Shown piece by piece: positions 1-8,463 of a stretch of DNA of 46,607 bases; position 1 is the first letter of the stretch, and the number at the start of each line of letters is the position of its first letter. The notes beneath the pieces were generated by a model. The model saw only the letters and a program-made list of their open reading frames with translations. It was not told the DNA's origin and ran no database searches. Origin of the DNA: Oscillospiraceae bacterium (lineage in GTDB: Bacteria; Bacillota; Clostridia; Oscillospirales; CAG-272); the NCBI GenBank assembly GCA_015065005.1, contig SVRE01000008.1:1-46607 (forward strand). Reading direction: 5' to 3'. The translations under genes and the position numbers were made by a program.

Positions 1-1200
1 GCTTGTTCCGTTGGAATAGTAAAGAACTAACTCGCCGTTAGCATTTATCTCAGACTTAGTAACAGAAACTCCATCTACTCCGTCTGCGCCGTCTTTACCG
101 TCAGCGCCCTTTATGTTGCCAAGGTCGATTATTGTTCCGTTTGTGAGTGTGATAACAAGCTTGCCCTCATCATCAATTTTAACAGCTTGAATACCAACAC
201 CGTCAGTGCCATCTTTGCCGTCTTTTCCGTCCTCGCCGTCTGTTCCGTTAGTACCGTTTGCTCCATCCTTGCCGTTAGTACCAACTACTTTTCCAAGATT
301 GGTGCTTGTTCCGTTGGAATAGTAAAGTATCAGCTCACCGTCAGCATTTATCTCAGACTTAGTAACGGAAACTCCATCCTTGCCGTCTTTGCCGTCTTCG
401 CCGTCTTTACCGTCAGCGCCCTTGATATTTCCAAGGTCGATTATCGTTCCGTTTGTTAATGTGACAATGAGCTTACCATCATCAATTTTAACAGTTTGGA
501 TGCCAACGCCGTCTTTACCATCTTTTCCGCTTTCGCCATAATTGCCGCCTAAACAATCATCACCATTAGTGCAGACAACCCTACCAAGATTGGTGCTTGT
601 TCCGTTAGAATAATAAAGAACAAGCTCGCCATCAGAGTTTATCTCGGACTTAGTAACGGAAATTCCGTCTTCGCCCTTCTCTCCCTGTGAACCCCTAATA
701 TTTCCAAGGTCAATGATTGTTCCGCTTGTTAGAATAACAGAAAGATTACCATCTTCATCTATCTTAACATTTTGAATACCAACACCATCGGTACCATCTT
801 TACCATCTTTGCCATCGGTACCGTTTGTGCCGTCTTTACCGTCTGTTCCGTTAGCACCATCTTTACCGTTAGCGCCAACTACTTTGCCAAGATTTGTGCT
901 TGTTCCATTAGAATAATAGAATACAAGCTCGCCATCAGAGTTTATCTCGGCCTTAGTAACGGAAATTCCGTCTTCTCCGTCAACACCGTCTTTGCCGTCT
1001 TCACCATTTGTACCATCGGCTCCCTTGATGTTGCCAAGGTCTATAACAGTTCCGTTTGTAAGAACAATTATAAGGTTTCCGTTCTCATCTATCTTTACGC
1101 TTTCTATTCCAACTCCATCGGTGCCGTCTTTGCCATCCTTGCCGTCACTTCCGTCTGTGCCATCCTTACCGTTTGAACCAACCACCTTGCCAAGATTAAT
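1..1200 (-). repeat. Tandem ~290-300 bp coding modules within the collagen-like gene
   Basis: Recurring 'gcttgttccRttRgaataRtaRa' at about 1, 303, 596 and 898; module of type [32 protein letters not shown]...[29 protein letters not shown]. Confidence 0.85.
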
Positions 1201-1647
1201 TGACTGATTGTCGGAAAGCAAAATTACAAGCTCACCGTCATCGGTGATATCAACCTCGGCTATGCCGATTCCATCTTTTCCATCTTCACCGTCAATTCCA
1301 TCATTACCATCATTTCCGTCCTGTCCATTTAAGCCGTTGGTAACCGTAAACATAGTGGTTCTGCCATCGGTATATGTAATTTGATAGAGGTCCACATTGT
1401 CGACTGTTGAAAGCTTTTCAATTTTTTCAATTCCAACTCCATCCTTGCCGTCAGCTCCATCCTGTCCGGTTTCTCCTTGAGGTCCTTGTTCTCCCTGTGG
1501 TCCTTGCCCGCCTTGTGGTCCCTGCTCGCCCTGTGGTCCCTGCTCGCCCTGTGGTCCCTGCTCACCCTGTGGTCCCTCTGTTGAATCACAAGCTATTAAA
1601 GTAACCATAGTCAACAAGCAAATCAAAATAATTAATAGCCTTTTCAT
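1..1647 (-). CDS. Collagen-like (G-X-Y) repeat lipoprotein, 3' end beyond window
   Basis: Minus-strand frame open from ATG at 1647 to base 1 (549 codons): [40 protein letters not shown]..., with lipobox LIAC, GPQGEQ repeats then GKDGxDG repeats. SD AGGAGGA just upstream. Missed by ORF track because no stop lies in the window. Confidence 0.93.
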   Translation of the reverse strand, partial: MKRLLIILICLLTMVTLIACDSTEGPQGEQGPQGEQGPQGEQGPQGGQGPQGEQGPQGETGQDGADGKDGVGIEKIEKLSTVDNVDLYQITYTDGRTTMFTVTNGLNGQDGNDGNDGIDGEDGKDGIGIAEVDITDDGELVILLSDNQSINLGKVVGSNGKDGTDGSDGKDGKDGTDGVGIESVKIDENGNLIIVLTNGTVIDLGNIKGADGTNGEDGKDGVDGEDGISVTKAEINSDGELVFYYSNGTSTNLGKVVGANGKDGANGTDGKDGTNGTDGKDGKDGTDGVGIQNVKIDEDGNLSVILTSGTIIDLGNIRGSQGEKGEDGISVTKSEINSDGELVLYYSNGTSTNLGRVVCTNGDDCLGGNYGESGKDGKDGVGIQTVKIDDGKLIVTLTNGTIIDLGNIKGADGKDGEDGKDGKDGVSVTKSEINADGELILYYSNGTSTNLGKVVGTNGKDGANGTNGTDGEDGKDGKDGTDGVGIQAVKIDDEGKLVITLTNGTIIDLGNIKGADGKDGADGVDGVSVTKSEINANGELVLYYSNGTS

Positions 1648-1808
1648 ACTTCCTCCTAAAATAAAAAAATACGCTCCAACCGGAGCGTATTCCCTAATGT
1701 ATGCTCCAATTGCCACGACGCAACCTGTTTCTATGTACAGTAAAAATGGAGTATACCAAATAGGCATAGTATCCCCATACATAGAAATATTAAGTTGCGT
1801 CGCAATTT
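1648..1808 (-). promoter_or_regulatory. Structured 5' leader with intrinsic terminator before SD (riboswitch/attenuator-like), copy 1
   Basis: P1 1716-1724/1794-1802 (9 bp), P2 1728-1737/1778-1787 (10 bp), terminator hairpin 1669-1690 with T-run on minus strand, then AGGAGGA-ATG of the collagen-like gene. Homologous to the element at 44799-45035. Confidence 0.75.
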
Positions 1809-1809
1809 C

Positions 1810-1838
1810 ATTTTAGCACATAAAAAGTTCAAATTCAA
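1810..1838 (-). promoter_or_regulatory. Sigma-A type promoter of leader copy 1
   Basis: TTGAAT (1833-1838), 17 bp spacer with TGTGC before the -10, TAAAAT (1810-1815), read on minus strand. Confidence 0.65.
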
Positions 1839-1898
1839 TACGTTTATGTTAAATGTAACAAAGGCAGAGGAAAATCCCCTGCCTTTGTATTTGTAATT

Positions 1899-2597
1899 TT
1901 ATAAGAAAAATATCTTCCTTAATGACTCCTTAAACGGCTTTACTATTTCAATGACAATTAAGCCGATACCGATAACGGCTAAGAAAACCAAGGGGTACAA
2001 GGACCAGATAAAGCCATCGTGCTTGAAATCGAAGGTAAGGTGCAGGAAAAATTCAATAAAAACAATTAAAACTCCTGTCAAGATAAATGCGCCTCCGACA
2101 ATATAAAGCCTGTGCTTTTTTACGTACCTTAAAAGTGTAACCAAGGCTGTTGTAATAACCGCCGCGCCCAAGGAAACAGGAAATGCAAAGCTCCAAAACC
2201 AATCCCCCTCAACGGAAAAATTGATATACCAAAGGTATACAATAGCTACAAAAAAGGCGCAGGGGGTGAAAATTACAGGGTTTGCCCGTTTAAACCACAT
2301 TGGCAAAACGGCACACACGTAAATAAGCAAAACCGCGCCTACAACATATCCCGTCCAGTCAAATGCATTATTTAAGTTATAGTCTAAAATAATTGCAAAT
2401 ATTATGGGAATCAAATGCAAAAGGGTAATTACAAACAAAAGTCCCCTTATATTAATTTCCTCGCTTTTAAAGGCTTTTCTCGGATATGTTGGCAGCGCCT
2501 CTGATTTTTTCAGGTCAGGGTGATAAACTCTTGTTTGGCAAATAGGGCAAATCTTTTGCCCGTCACTTAACTCTATTCCGCAGTTAATACAAAACAT
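1899..2597 (-). CDS. Zinc-ribbon multi-TM protein (DUF6320-like)
   Basis: MFCINCGIELSDGQKICPICQTR zinc ribbon followed by several TM segments; abuts the esterase-acyltransferase gene. Confidence 0.7.
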   Translation of the reverse strand: MFCINCGIELSDGQKICPICQTRVYHPDLKKSEALPTYPRKAFKSEEINIRGLLFVITLLHLIPIIFAIILDYNLNNAFDWTGYVVGAVLLIYVCAVLPMWFKRANPVIFTPCAFFVAIVYLWYINFSVEGDWFWSFAFPVSLGAAVITTALVTLLRYVKKHRLYIVGGAFILTGVLIVFIEFFLHLTFDFKHDGFIWSLYPLVFLAVIGIGLIVIEIVKPFKESLRKIFFL

Positions 2598-4846
2598 TAT
2601 TTTCTCCTTTCCCTGTTTGTACGTGTGTTACTCTCCGCCACAACCTTAAGTCCTAATTCCTTAAAGGTTTGGTAAAGCTCTCTTTCAAGCACGCTTTCCT
2701 TAATATTTCTGATAATATTCAAATACATCTTGTCCCCATAGGTAATAATTGCGCTATTGTACGGCGCTCTTGATTGCACGCTTAACAAAAAGTCCATACG
2801 TGTAATATGCTCTGCCATCTCGGGCGGCACATTAACCACACCCAAATTGGACAAGGTAAATGTTGATTTTTTCTCCCCCACCGCATTGAAAACAAGCTTC
2901 ATAACCATATTTTTAAGGAAAAGCGGGGCAAGCTTTAAAATCATAGACTTCTCGTTTCCTACGTTGGTTGCAATGCGCGCGCTCATTTTCTTTGGCGTTA
3001 TATCCAAATTCATTTGGTGGTAAATGCTCTTGCAGATTTCCCCAAACTCATAATCCCCAAATCTTGGGTCAATTCCCGGGGTTACATACAAAACGAAATT
3101 TCTGAGCGATTTGGATGGGAAAAGCTTACGCAAATTAACGGGTATTAAAATCTTTAAGGGCTTATGCCTTTTTGGATTTTTAACAAGATGTCTTTGCAGG
3201 TGCATATTTGTGTAAATAAGCAGTGCGACAAAATAGGCAGTAACCGTCACCCCATATTTTTTAGCCTCGGCTGCAACCTGGGCAGCGTCTAAAATAAATG
3301 TGGTGTTGGTTCTGAACCCGTCAGCCTCGGGGCTACCGTCAATCTTAAATGCGGTTTCCTCCGCACGCGGGTGCTTCACAGGACCCTCATACTTTAAAAA
3401 GCTATCCTCTAATTCCTCGGGGCTTGGCTCCTCAAGCCTGTCAAGCACGCCATTGGTATTCGGTACCTTTAAGCCATATTTTTGATACAAATATTCAGCA
3501 ATTAAGGTTTTCAAAAAAACCATACCGCCGTTTCCGTCAGTCAACGCGTGGAAAAACTCCACCGCCAGCCTGTTTTCGTAAACTATAACTCTGAATGCGC
3601 ATTTTCTTATGTCATCAAATATCATTCTGGACAAGGGGTATGGCTTTTCATCCATAATGTCGGGTGCCTTTGGTATTTCCTCAAGATAATACCAGAAAAA
3701 GCCTGTTTTAATTCTAACGGCAATAGACGGGAATCTTCTGACCGTAACGTCAAGGGCAACCTGCATTAATTCCTTGTCTATTTTTTCATCAAGAGTGGCA
3801 GAGAGGCGGAATACATTACTCCAATCACGCCTTCTTGACGCAGGATAAATTTTTGCCGCATTATCAAGGCTCATCCACTTCAGCTTTTTTTGAAGAGGCA
3901 CATTGTCCTTAATAAACTTGCGGATTTTTACAAAATCTCCTTCGTTTTCCTTTAAGCCATACAGCACGTAGCCGTGCCACATATTTGGGGTGACTACAAG
4001 CTCGCTCTTTCCTCCGCCTGCCAAAACACCCTCGTGCACCAAAATAGAATCCCCAAGCATAACCTCATCTCCGCCAACGAAAACAAGGCAAGGCGGCATT
4101 TTATCAAGGCTTGCAAAAGCAGGAGACACATATGGGTTTGATTTTTTGATAAAATCATCCTCTGAATCGGGATTTGTGGCGGGGTGTGTGCGTTTTTGGT
4201 ATTTTTCATCCTTTCCGTAAAGGTAAAAATCCGAATAATACTTTAGCCTTTCCTTGGTCATTGACGGGTCAATTTCCTTGTTCTCCTCGTAGGATGGGGA
4301 GGAGGCTGTCATATCCGTCCAAGGGGAAATGGCAATAATTCCCGCAGGCACTACCCAGCCCTTTTCCTTCAACCTTAAGCATAAGGAATAGCAAAGACCG
4401 CCGCCCGCACTCTCTCCGCATAAAATTATATTTTCGGGGGCATAACCGTGGGATAGCAAATATCCGTAAGCGTCAAGACAATCATCAAGCGCAGTCGGGA
4501 AAATATGCTCCGGTGCCAAACGGTATGCAACACACATAACACGTATGCCGCACTTAGCGCTGAGCATTGTGGCAAAGCCCTTTGCATAAGCCAAGTCTCC
4601 ACAGGTATAGCCGCCACCGTGAAGATACAAAACAATTCCGTTGGAAACCAAGTCCCCGGGGGTTATTATGGAGGCTTCCATTTCACCTATCTTAAAATCA
4701 TCATAGGTAATATCTCCCCTGTGTATGGAAGCCATAAGCTTTCCAAGCCTGTCTTGATTTTTACGGGCTGTCTCCAAGGAGCAGTTCGATATAAAGCCCT
4801 TGAAAAAGCTGAGCTGTGTTCTTAAAAATCTTGTAAACGGCCTCAT
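2597..4846 (-). CDS. Fusion of alpha/beta hydrolase (HSL-like esterase) and condensation/alcohol-acetyltransferase-like domain
   Basis: N-terminal YLHGGGYTCGD and GESAGGGL oxyanion/nucleophile motifs; C-terminal FFHALTDGNGG resembling the HxxxDG acyltransferase motif. Confidence 0.8.
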   Translation of the reverse strand: MRPFTRFLRTQLSFFKGFISNCSLETARKNQDRLGKLMASIHRGDITYDDFKIGEMEASIITPGDLVSNGIVLYLHGGGYTCGDLAYAKGFATMLSAKCGIRVMCVAYRLAPEHIFPTALDDCLDAYGYLLSHGYAPENIILCGESAGGGLCYSLCLRLKEKGWVVPAGIIAISPWTDMTASSPSYEENKEIDPSMTKERLKYYSDFYLYGKDEKYQKRTHPATNPDSEDDFIKKSNPYVSPAFASLDKMPPCLVFVGGDEVMLGDSILVHEGVLAGGGKSELVVTPNMWHGYVLYGLKENEGDFVKIRKFIKDNVPLQKKLKWMSLDNAAKIYPASRRRDWSNVFRLSATLDEKIDKELMQVALDVTVRRFPSIAVRIKTGFFWYYLEEIPKAPDIMDEKPYPLSRMIFDDIRKCAFRVIVYENRLAVEFFHALTDGNGGMVFLKTLIAEYLYQKYGLKVPNTNGVLDRLEEPSPEELEDSFLKYEGPVKHPRAEETAFKIDGSPEADGFRTNTTFILDAAQVAAEAKKYGVTVTAYFVALLIYTNMHLQRHLVKNPKRHKPLKILIPVNLRKLFPSKSLRNFVLYVTPGIDPRFGDYEFGEICKSIYHQMNLDITPKKMSARIATNVGNEKSMILKLAPLFLKNMVMKLVFNAVGEKKSTFTLSNLGVVNVPPEMAEHITRMDFLLSVQSRAPYNSAIITYGDKMYLNIIRNIKESVLERELYQTFKELGLKVVAESNTRTNRERRK

Positions 4847-5100
4847 ATCATTCCCCCTTGTAAGCTTCTATACATTTATTTTATCACATTTATATTATAT
4901 ATTCAACACATATTTGCGTATGTATGCGCTTTTCTTCCCCAAGAGAACCCAATTTATAATAAGAAATTGTAAACTTTTATAAAATTTTTAAAATTTTGTA
5001 ATATTTTTATATAAATAATATTGAAATATTATAAAATATATGTTAAAATGTACTCAATAACGAGCTATGCTCGATAATTTCTAACAGGAGGGATAATTCG

Positions 5101-5322
5101 ATGGCAGAGTTTAATTTTGAAATTGTTAAGAATTTCGGTACAGTTTCTGAAAGCAATAACGGCTGGGTTAAGGAAGTTAACCTTGTAAGCTGGAATGACC
5201 GTGAACCTGTTTATGATATTCGCGTATGGCAGGAAAACCACGAAAAGCTTGGCAAGGGTATCACTTTGACTGAGGTTGAGCTTAAGAACCTTAAGGACTT
5301 GCTTAACACAATGGAAATCTAA
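5101..5322 (+). CDS. YdbC/PC4-like small nucleic-acid-binding protein
   Basis: 73 aa MAEFNFEIVKNFGTVSESNNGWVKEVNLVSWNDREPVYDIRVW...; SD aggaggg upstream. Confidence 0.75.
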   Translation: MAEFNFEIVKNFGTVSESNNGWVKEVNLVSWNDREPVYDIRVWQENHEKLGKGITLTEVELKNLKDLLNTMEI

Positions 5323-5334
5323 TTTGATTACATA

Positions 5335-5369
5335 AAAAATCAGCGGAGATGTCCGCTGATTTTTCTTTT
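5335..5369. terminator. Intrinsic terminator hairpin
   Basis: aaaaatcagcggagatgtccgctgattttt flanked by A/T runs. Confidence 0.8.
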
Positions 5370-5421
5370 TAAGATTATCTTTTCACAATTTAAGGGGCTT
5401 TTAGTAAAGCCCCTTTTTAAT

Positions 5422-6606
5422 TTATTCAGCCACATCCTCGGCTTTTTTGTCCTTTTTCTTTTCATCAATGTAACAAATGTGACCCTTGTTTTCCTCTTTT
5501 GTAATGTGATACTCGCTTGGGTCAAAATCAGGAAATTCATCAGGCATTGATGCCTTAATCGCGCAAATTGCAATTGCAAGCTGGTATTCATCGGGCTCTT
5601 TTGTTGTTATCCTCTGCATCCACAAGCCGGGTGCGGAAAGCGCCCTTGTTAACCAGTTCTCATGCTTGCCGGCAAACATAATAAACTCATAACCAATACC
5701 CATAATAAGCGGCAATGTTGCGATTTTAATTATAACTCTTAACCAGGTCATATCTCCCCATTGAGGGATAAACATACCTACAATAATTCCCAAAAGAATC
5801 ATAACAAACATGAAGCTTGTGCCACATCTTGGGTGGTAGCGTGTACATTTTTTTGCATTTTCGGGGGTTAACTCCATACCCGACTCAAAGCACGCAATTG
5901 ATTTATGCTCTGCGCCGTGATATTGGAATGTGCGCCTTATATCCTTCATTAAAGAAACTGCGCCAAGGTATATAATGAATATAAGCACCTTAACTATGCC
6001 CTCAATTCCTGCAAGCAGGTATCTCGCCCCGCCTGTTACGTCAAGCTCAAACAAATTGCCAACAAATGTAGCAACGTAAGCAGGAAGCACACTGAACAAG
6101 AACAGTGCAAGTGCAAGACCTAAAACAAGGGAAATTGCCATTACAAAAACTGTGGTGGCTCCGCTACCCTTCTTTTCATCCTCTTTTTTGTCTTTTTCAG
6201 CCACGTCCTCGGACTTTTCTGCCGGTTTTTCACTGTTTTCCAATTCTGCATTTTCATCCGATTTTGCATTTTGCCCTTTTCTTTTTGCTTCCTTTTTAGC
6301 CTTTTTCTCCGCCTTTGCCTTTTCCTCCTCTTCCTCAAGGCCAAGCATATCTGTTGCTTTGCTTAAGGTTTTAAAGGAAAGAAGTAAGGACTCAAAAAAA
6401 CCAACAATTCCGCGAAGAATAGGAATGTTAATCCATTTATGCTTGCTTTTAAGAGCAATAAACTTGCTCTTGTCAATTTCAATAGTGCCGTCCTCTTTTC
6501 TGACTGCTAAGGCGACCTCTTCTCCGTTTTTCATCATAACGCCTTCAATAACAGCCTGACCGCCCACGCGGTTTCTGCGGCAGCTAAGCTCTAAATTTTT
6601 ATCCAT
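5422..6606 (-). CDS. DUF1385 membrane protein (YqhQ-like)
   Basis: MDKNLELSCRRNRVGGQAVIEGVMMKNG..., central YHGAEHKSIACFE motif. Start set to ATG at 6606 (SD GGAGGA) rather than the ORF-track start at 6678, which overlaps ruvX. Confidence 0.85.
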   Translation of the reverse strand: MDKNLELSCRRNRVGGQAVIEGVMMKNGEEVALAVRKEDGTIEIDKSKFIALKSKHKWINIPILRGIVGFFESLLLSFKTLSKATDMLGLEEEEEKAKAEKKAKKEAKRKGQNAKSDENAELENSEKPAEKSEDVAEKDKKEDEKKGSGATTVFVMAISLVLGLALALFLFSVLPAYVATFVGNLFELDVTGGARYLLAGIEGIVKVLIFIIYLGAVSLMKDIRRTFQYHGAEHKSIACFESGMELTPENAKKCTRYHPRCGTSFMFVMILLGIIVGMFIPQWGDMTWLRVIIKIATLPLIMGIGYEFIMFAGKHENWLTRALSAPGLWMQRITTKEPDEYQLAIAICAIKASMPDEFPDFDPSEYHITKEENKGHICYIDEKKKDKKAEDVAE

Positions 6607-6622
6607 TTTTCCTCCGTTAAAG

Positions 6623-7042
6623 TTATCTCTTGCTATCAAGATAGCTTTGTAAAATAAGGCAGGCAGACATTTCATCAATAATATTCTTCCTTTTCTGCCC
6701 TCTTGTATTAGTAATGTTCAGCATTGTATGTGCATTGGCTGTTGACAGCCTTTCGTCAAACAGCACAACCTCAAGCCCGCTTTGCTCTCTTAAGTGCTTG
6801 GCAAATGCCTGCGCCTTTTCGCTCCTTGGACCTAAGGTGCCGTTCATATTAATGGGGTGACCCAAAACAATTAAGGAAACATCCTTTTCCTTGGCAATTT
6901 TAACCACTTCCTCGGCCGTTTTTAAAAAGCTGGTAGATTTAATAGTGCCTATTCCGCTTGCTAAAAAACCGCTGATGTCTGACAGTGCAAGGCCTGTCCT
7001 TGCATCACCAAAATCCACCCCGAGAATTCTTTTATTTAACAT
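6623..7042 (-). CDS. ruvX: Putative Holliday junction resolvase YqgF/RuvX
   Basis: MLNKRILGVDFGDARTGLALSD...; VVLFDERLSTANAH motif; start chosen by SD GGAG upstream. Confidence 0.9.
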   Translation of the reverse strand: MLNKRILGVDFGDARTGLALSDISGFLASGIGTIKSTSFLKTAEEVVKIAKEKDVSLIVLGHPINMNGTLGPRSEKAQAFAKHLREQSGLEVVLFDERLSTANAHTMLNITNTRGQKRKNIIDEMSACLILQSYLDSKR

Positions 7043-7262
7043 TTGTAGCTCCAAATAAATTTTATATCGGCAAGATGGGCTTTTTGTCGAATAAAATCAA
7101 TAAAAATCAAAGCCCTTCTCTTGCTAACCCATTTTAACATATATTATAAATTAATTCAACGAAATTTTATATAATTATTGTAAATTTTTTTATTACAGCA
7201 TTGAATTTTTCAAAAAGATATGGTATATTATTTATACAAAGTAATTAAAAGGAGTTGATTTT

Positions 7263-7514
7263 ATGAAGAAAAGCACAGCAGGTACACTTTTCGCACTGGC
7301 TGCAACAGGCGCAGTTGTTGCAGGCGCAAGCGTAGCATTATACAAGGTTATGAAAAAGCACCTGAAGTTTAGTGTTGAAATTTTACCGGATGATATCGAG
7401 GATGAAAATGAGCTTACCGCAGCAGTTGACGTTGTTGATATTGATATCCCTGATGAAAAGGAAGATGAAATCGAAATCAGCTTTGTAGAAGAAGACGCTG
7501 AGGAAAACGAATAA
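7263..7514 (+). CDS. Small single-TM protein with acidic C-terminus
   Basis: 83 aa, N-terminal TM then Asp/Glu-rich tail; SD aaaggag; followed by terminator. Confidence 0.7.
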   Translation: MKKSTAGTLFALAATGAVVAGASVALYKVMKKHLKFSVEILPDDIEDENELTAAVDVVDIDIPDEKEDEIEISFVEEDAEENE

Positions 7515-7519
7515 AAATT

Positions 7520-7556
7520 TCAGGCATCGCAAAAACGCGATGCCTGCTTTTTTATT
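7520..7556 (+). terminator. Intrinsic terminator
   Basis: caggcatcgcaaaaacgcgatgcctgcttttttatt. Confidence 0.85.
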
Positions 7557-7570
7557 CCCAAAAAGAAATA

Positions 7571-8461
7571 CTACACATAAATTACCGCAACACGCGGGTT
7601 TTTACCGTAATCGTATAGAATTTCATAGCTTTTTATGGACCCTGTGTCGCATTTTTCACGCAAGAGGGTATCCATTATATCCCCTTGGTCATAGCCGAAT
7701 TCAATTAACATTTTGCCGTTTTCCTTAAGATAGGAAAGACCGTCCCCTATTAAAAAACGAATAATGTCAAGCCCGTCCTCTCCGCCGTCCAATGCAAGGG
7801 ACGGCTCTTTTTTTACCTCACAGGACAAGCCTTCAATATCTTTACTCGGAATATACGGCGGATTTGACACAATTATGTCAAATTTCTTATTTGGCATATC
7901 CCTTGTTATATCACTTAAAATAAACTGACACTTGTTTTGCAAATTGTGCCTTTGCGCATTTTTTATTGCCATATTAAGCGCACCCTCGGAAATGTCCATA
8001 AGGGTCATTGAACCTACGTCACCGTACATAAGAAGCGATAATCCAATGCAACCGCTACCGGTACACAAATCAGCCACTTCCACGTGTTTTCCGCTATTTT
8101 TCAATTCTGCGTTTTGCGCTGTGCCTTTCGCATTTTCAGCCACGTCCCCGCTATTTTTTAGGATTTCAAGTGATTTTTCAACCAAAATCTCGGTGTCGGG
8201 CCTTGGTATTAAGCAATCGGGAGAAACGTAAAATTCCTTGCCCATAAATTCCCAACTACCAAAAATATATTGCAAAGGAATATGCTCACGTCTTTTCTCC
8301 AAGAGCGCATCAAGCTCGGGTGAGGAAAAATCACTTTCTTTCTCCAGCATAAGCGCTGCCCTGCTTTTGTTGAACAGGTGTTCGATTATTATAAGCGCTT
8401 CTTCCCTTGGATTTTCTACCCCGTAGGATAAAAGCTCCTTTTCCAATTCTTTAATGTTCAT
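7571..8461 (-). CDS. prmC: Peptide chain release factor N5-glutamine methyltransferase
   Basis: NPPYIPS motif, PLQYIFGSWEFMG; start ATG at 8461 immediately after htpG stop. Confidence 0.92.
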   Translation of the reverse strand: MNIKELEKELLSYGVENPREEALIIIEHLFNKSRAALMLEKESDFSSPELDALLEKRREHIPLQYIFGSWEFMGKEFYVSPDCLIPRPDTEILVEKSLEILKNSGDVAENAKGTAQNAELKNSGKHVEVADLCTGSGCIGLSLLMYGDVGSMTLMDISEGALNMAIKNAQRHNLQNKCQFILSDITRDMPNKKFDIIVSNPPYIPSKDIEGLSCEVKKEPSLALDGGEDGLDIIRFLIGDGLSYLKENGKMLIEFGYDQGDIMDTLLREKCDTGSIKSYEILYDYGKNPRVAVIYV

Positions 8462-8463
8462 AA

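Noticed and set aside
1-1600. CRISPR-like periodicity
   Set aside because: Repeats are coding G-X-Y and ~300-bp protein modules without uniform spacers.
187-1604. Plus-strand and frame-shifted ORFs (187-459, 772-1176, 992-1207, 1407-1604, minus 1329-1589)
   Set aside because: Antisense or wrong-frame translations of the repetitive collagen-like gene, whose true minus-strand frame is open throughout.
2757-4825. Multiple plus-strand ORFs opposite the esterase-acyltransferase gene
   Set aside because: Antisense shadows of a well-supported 749-aa protein.
5040-5100. cgagctatgctcg hairpin before the YdbC-like gene as a riboswitch
   Set aside because: Only a short stem, no terminator or conserved architecture.
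6105-6559. ORFs rich in F/S/L opposite the DUF1385 gene
   Set aside because: Antisense of the K/E-rich linker; no SD or family features.
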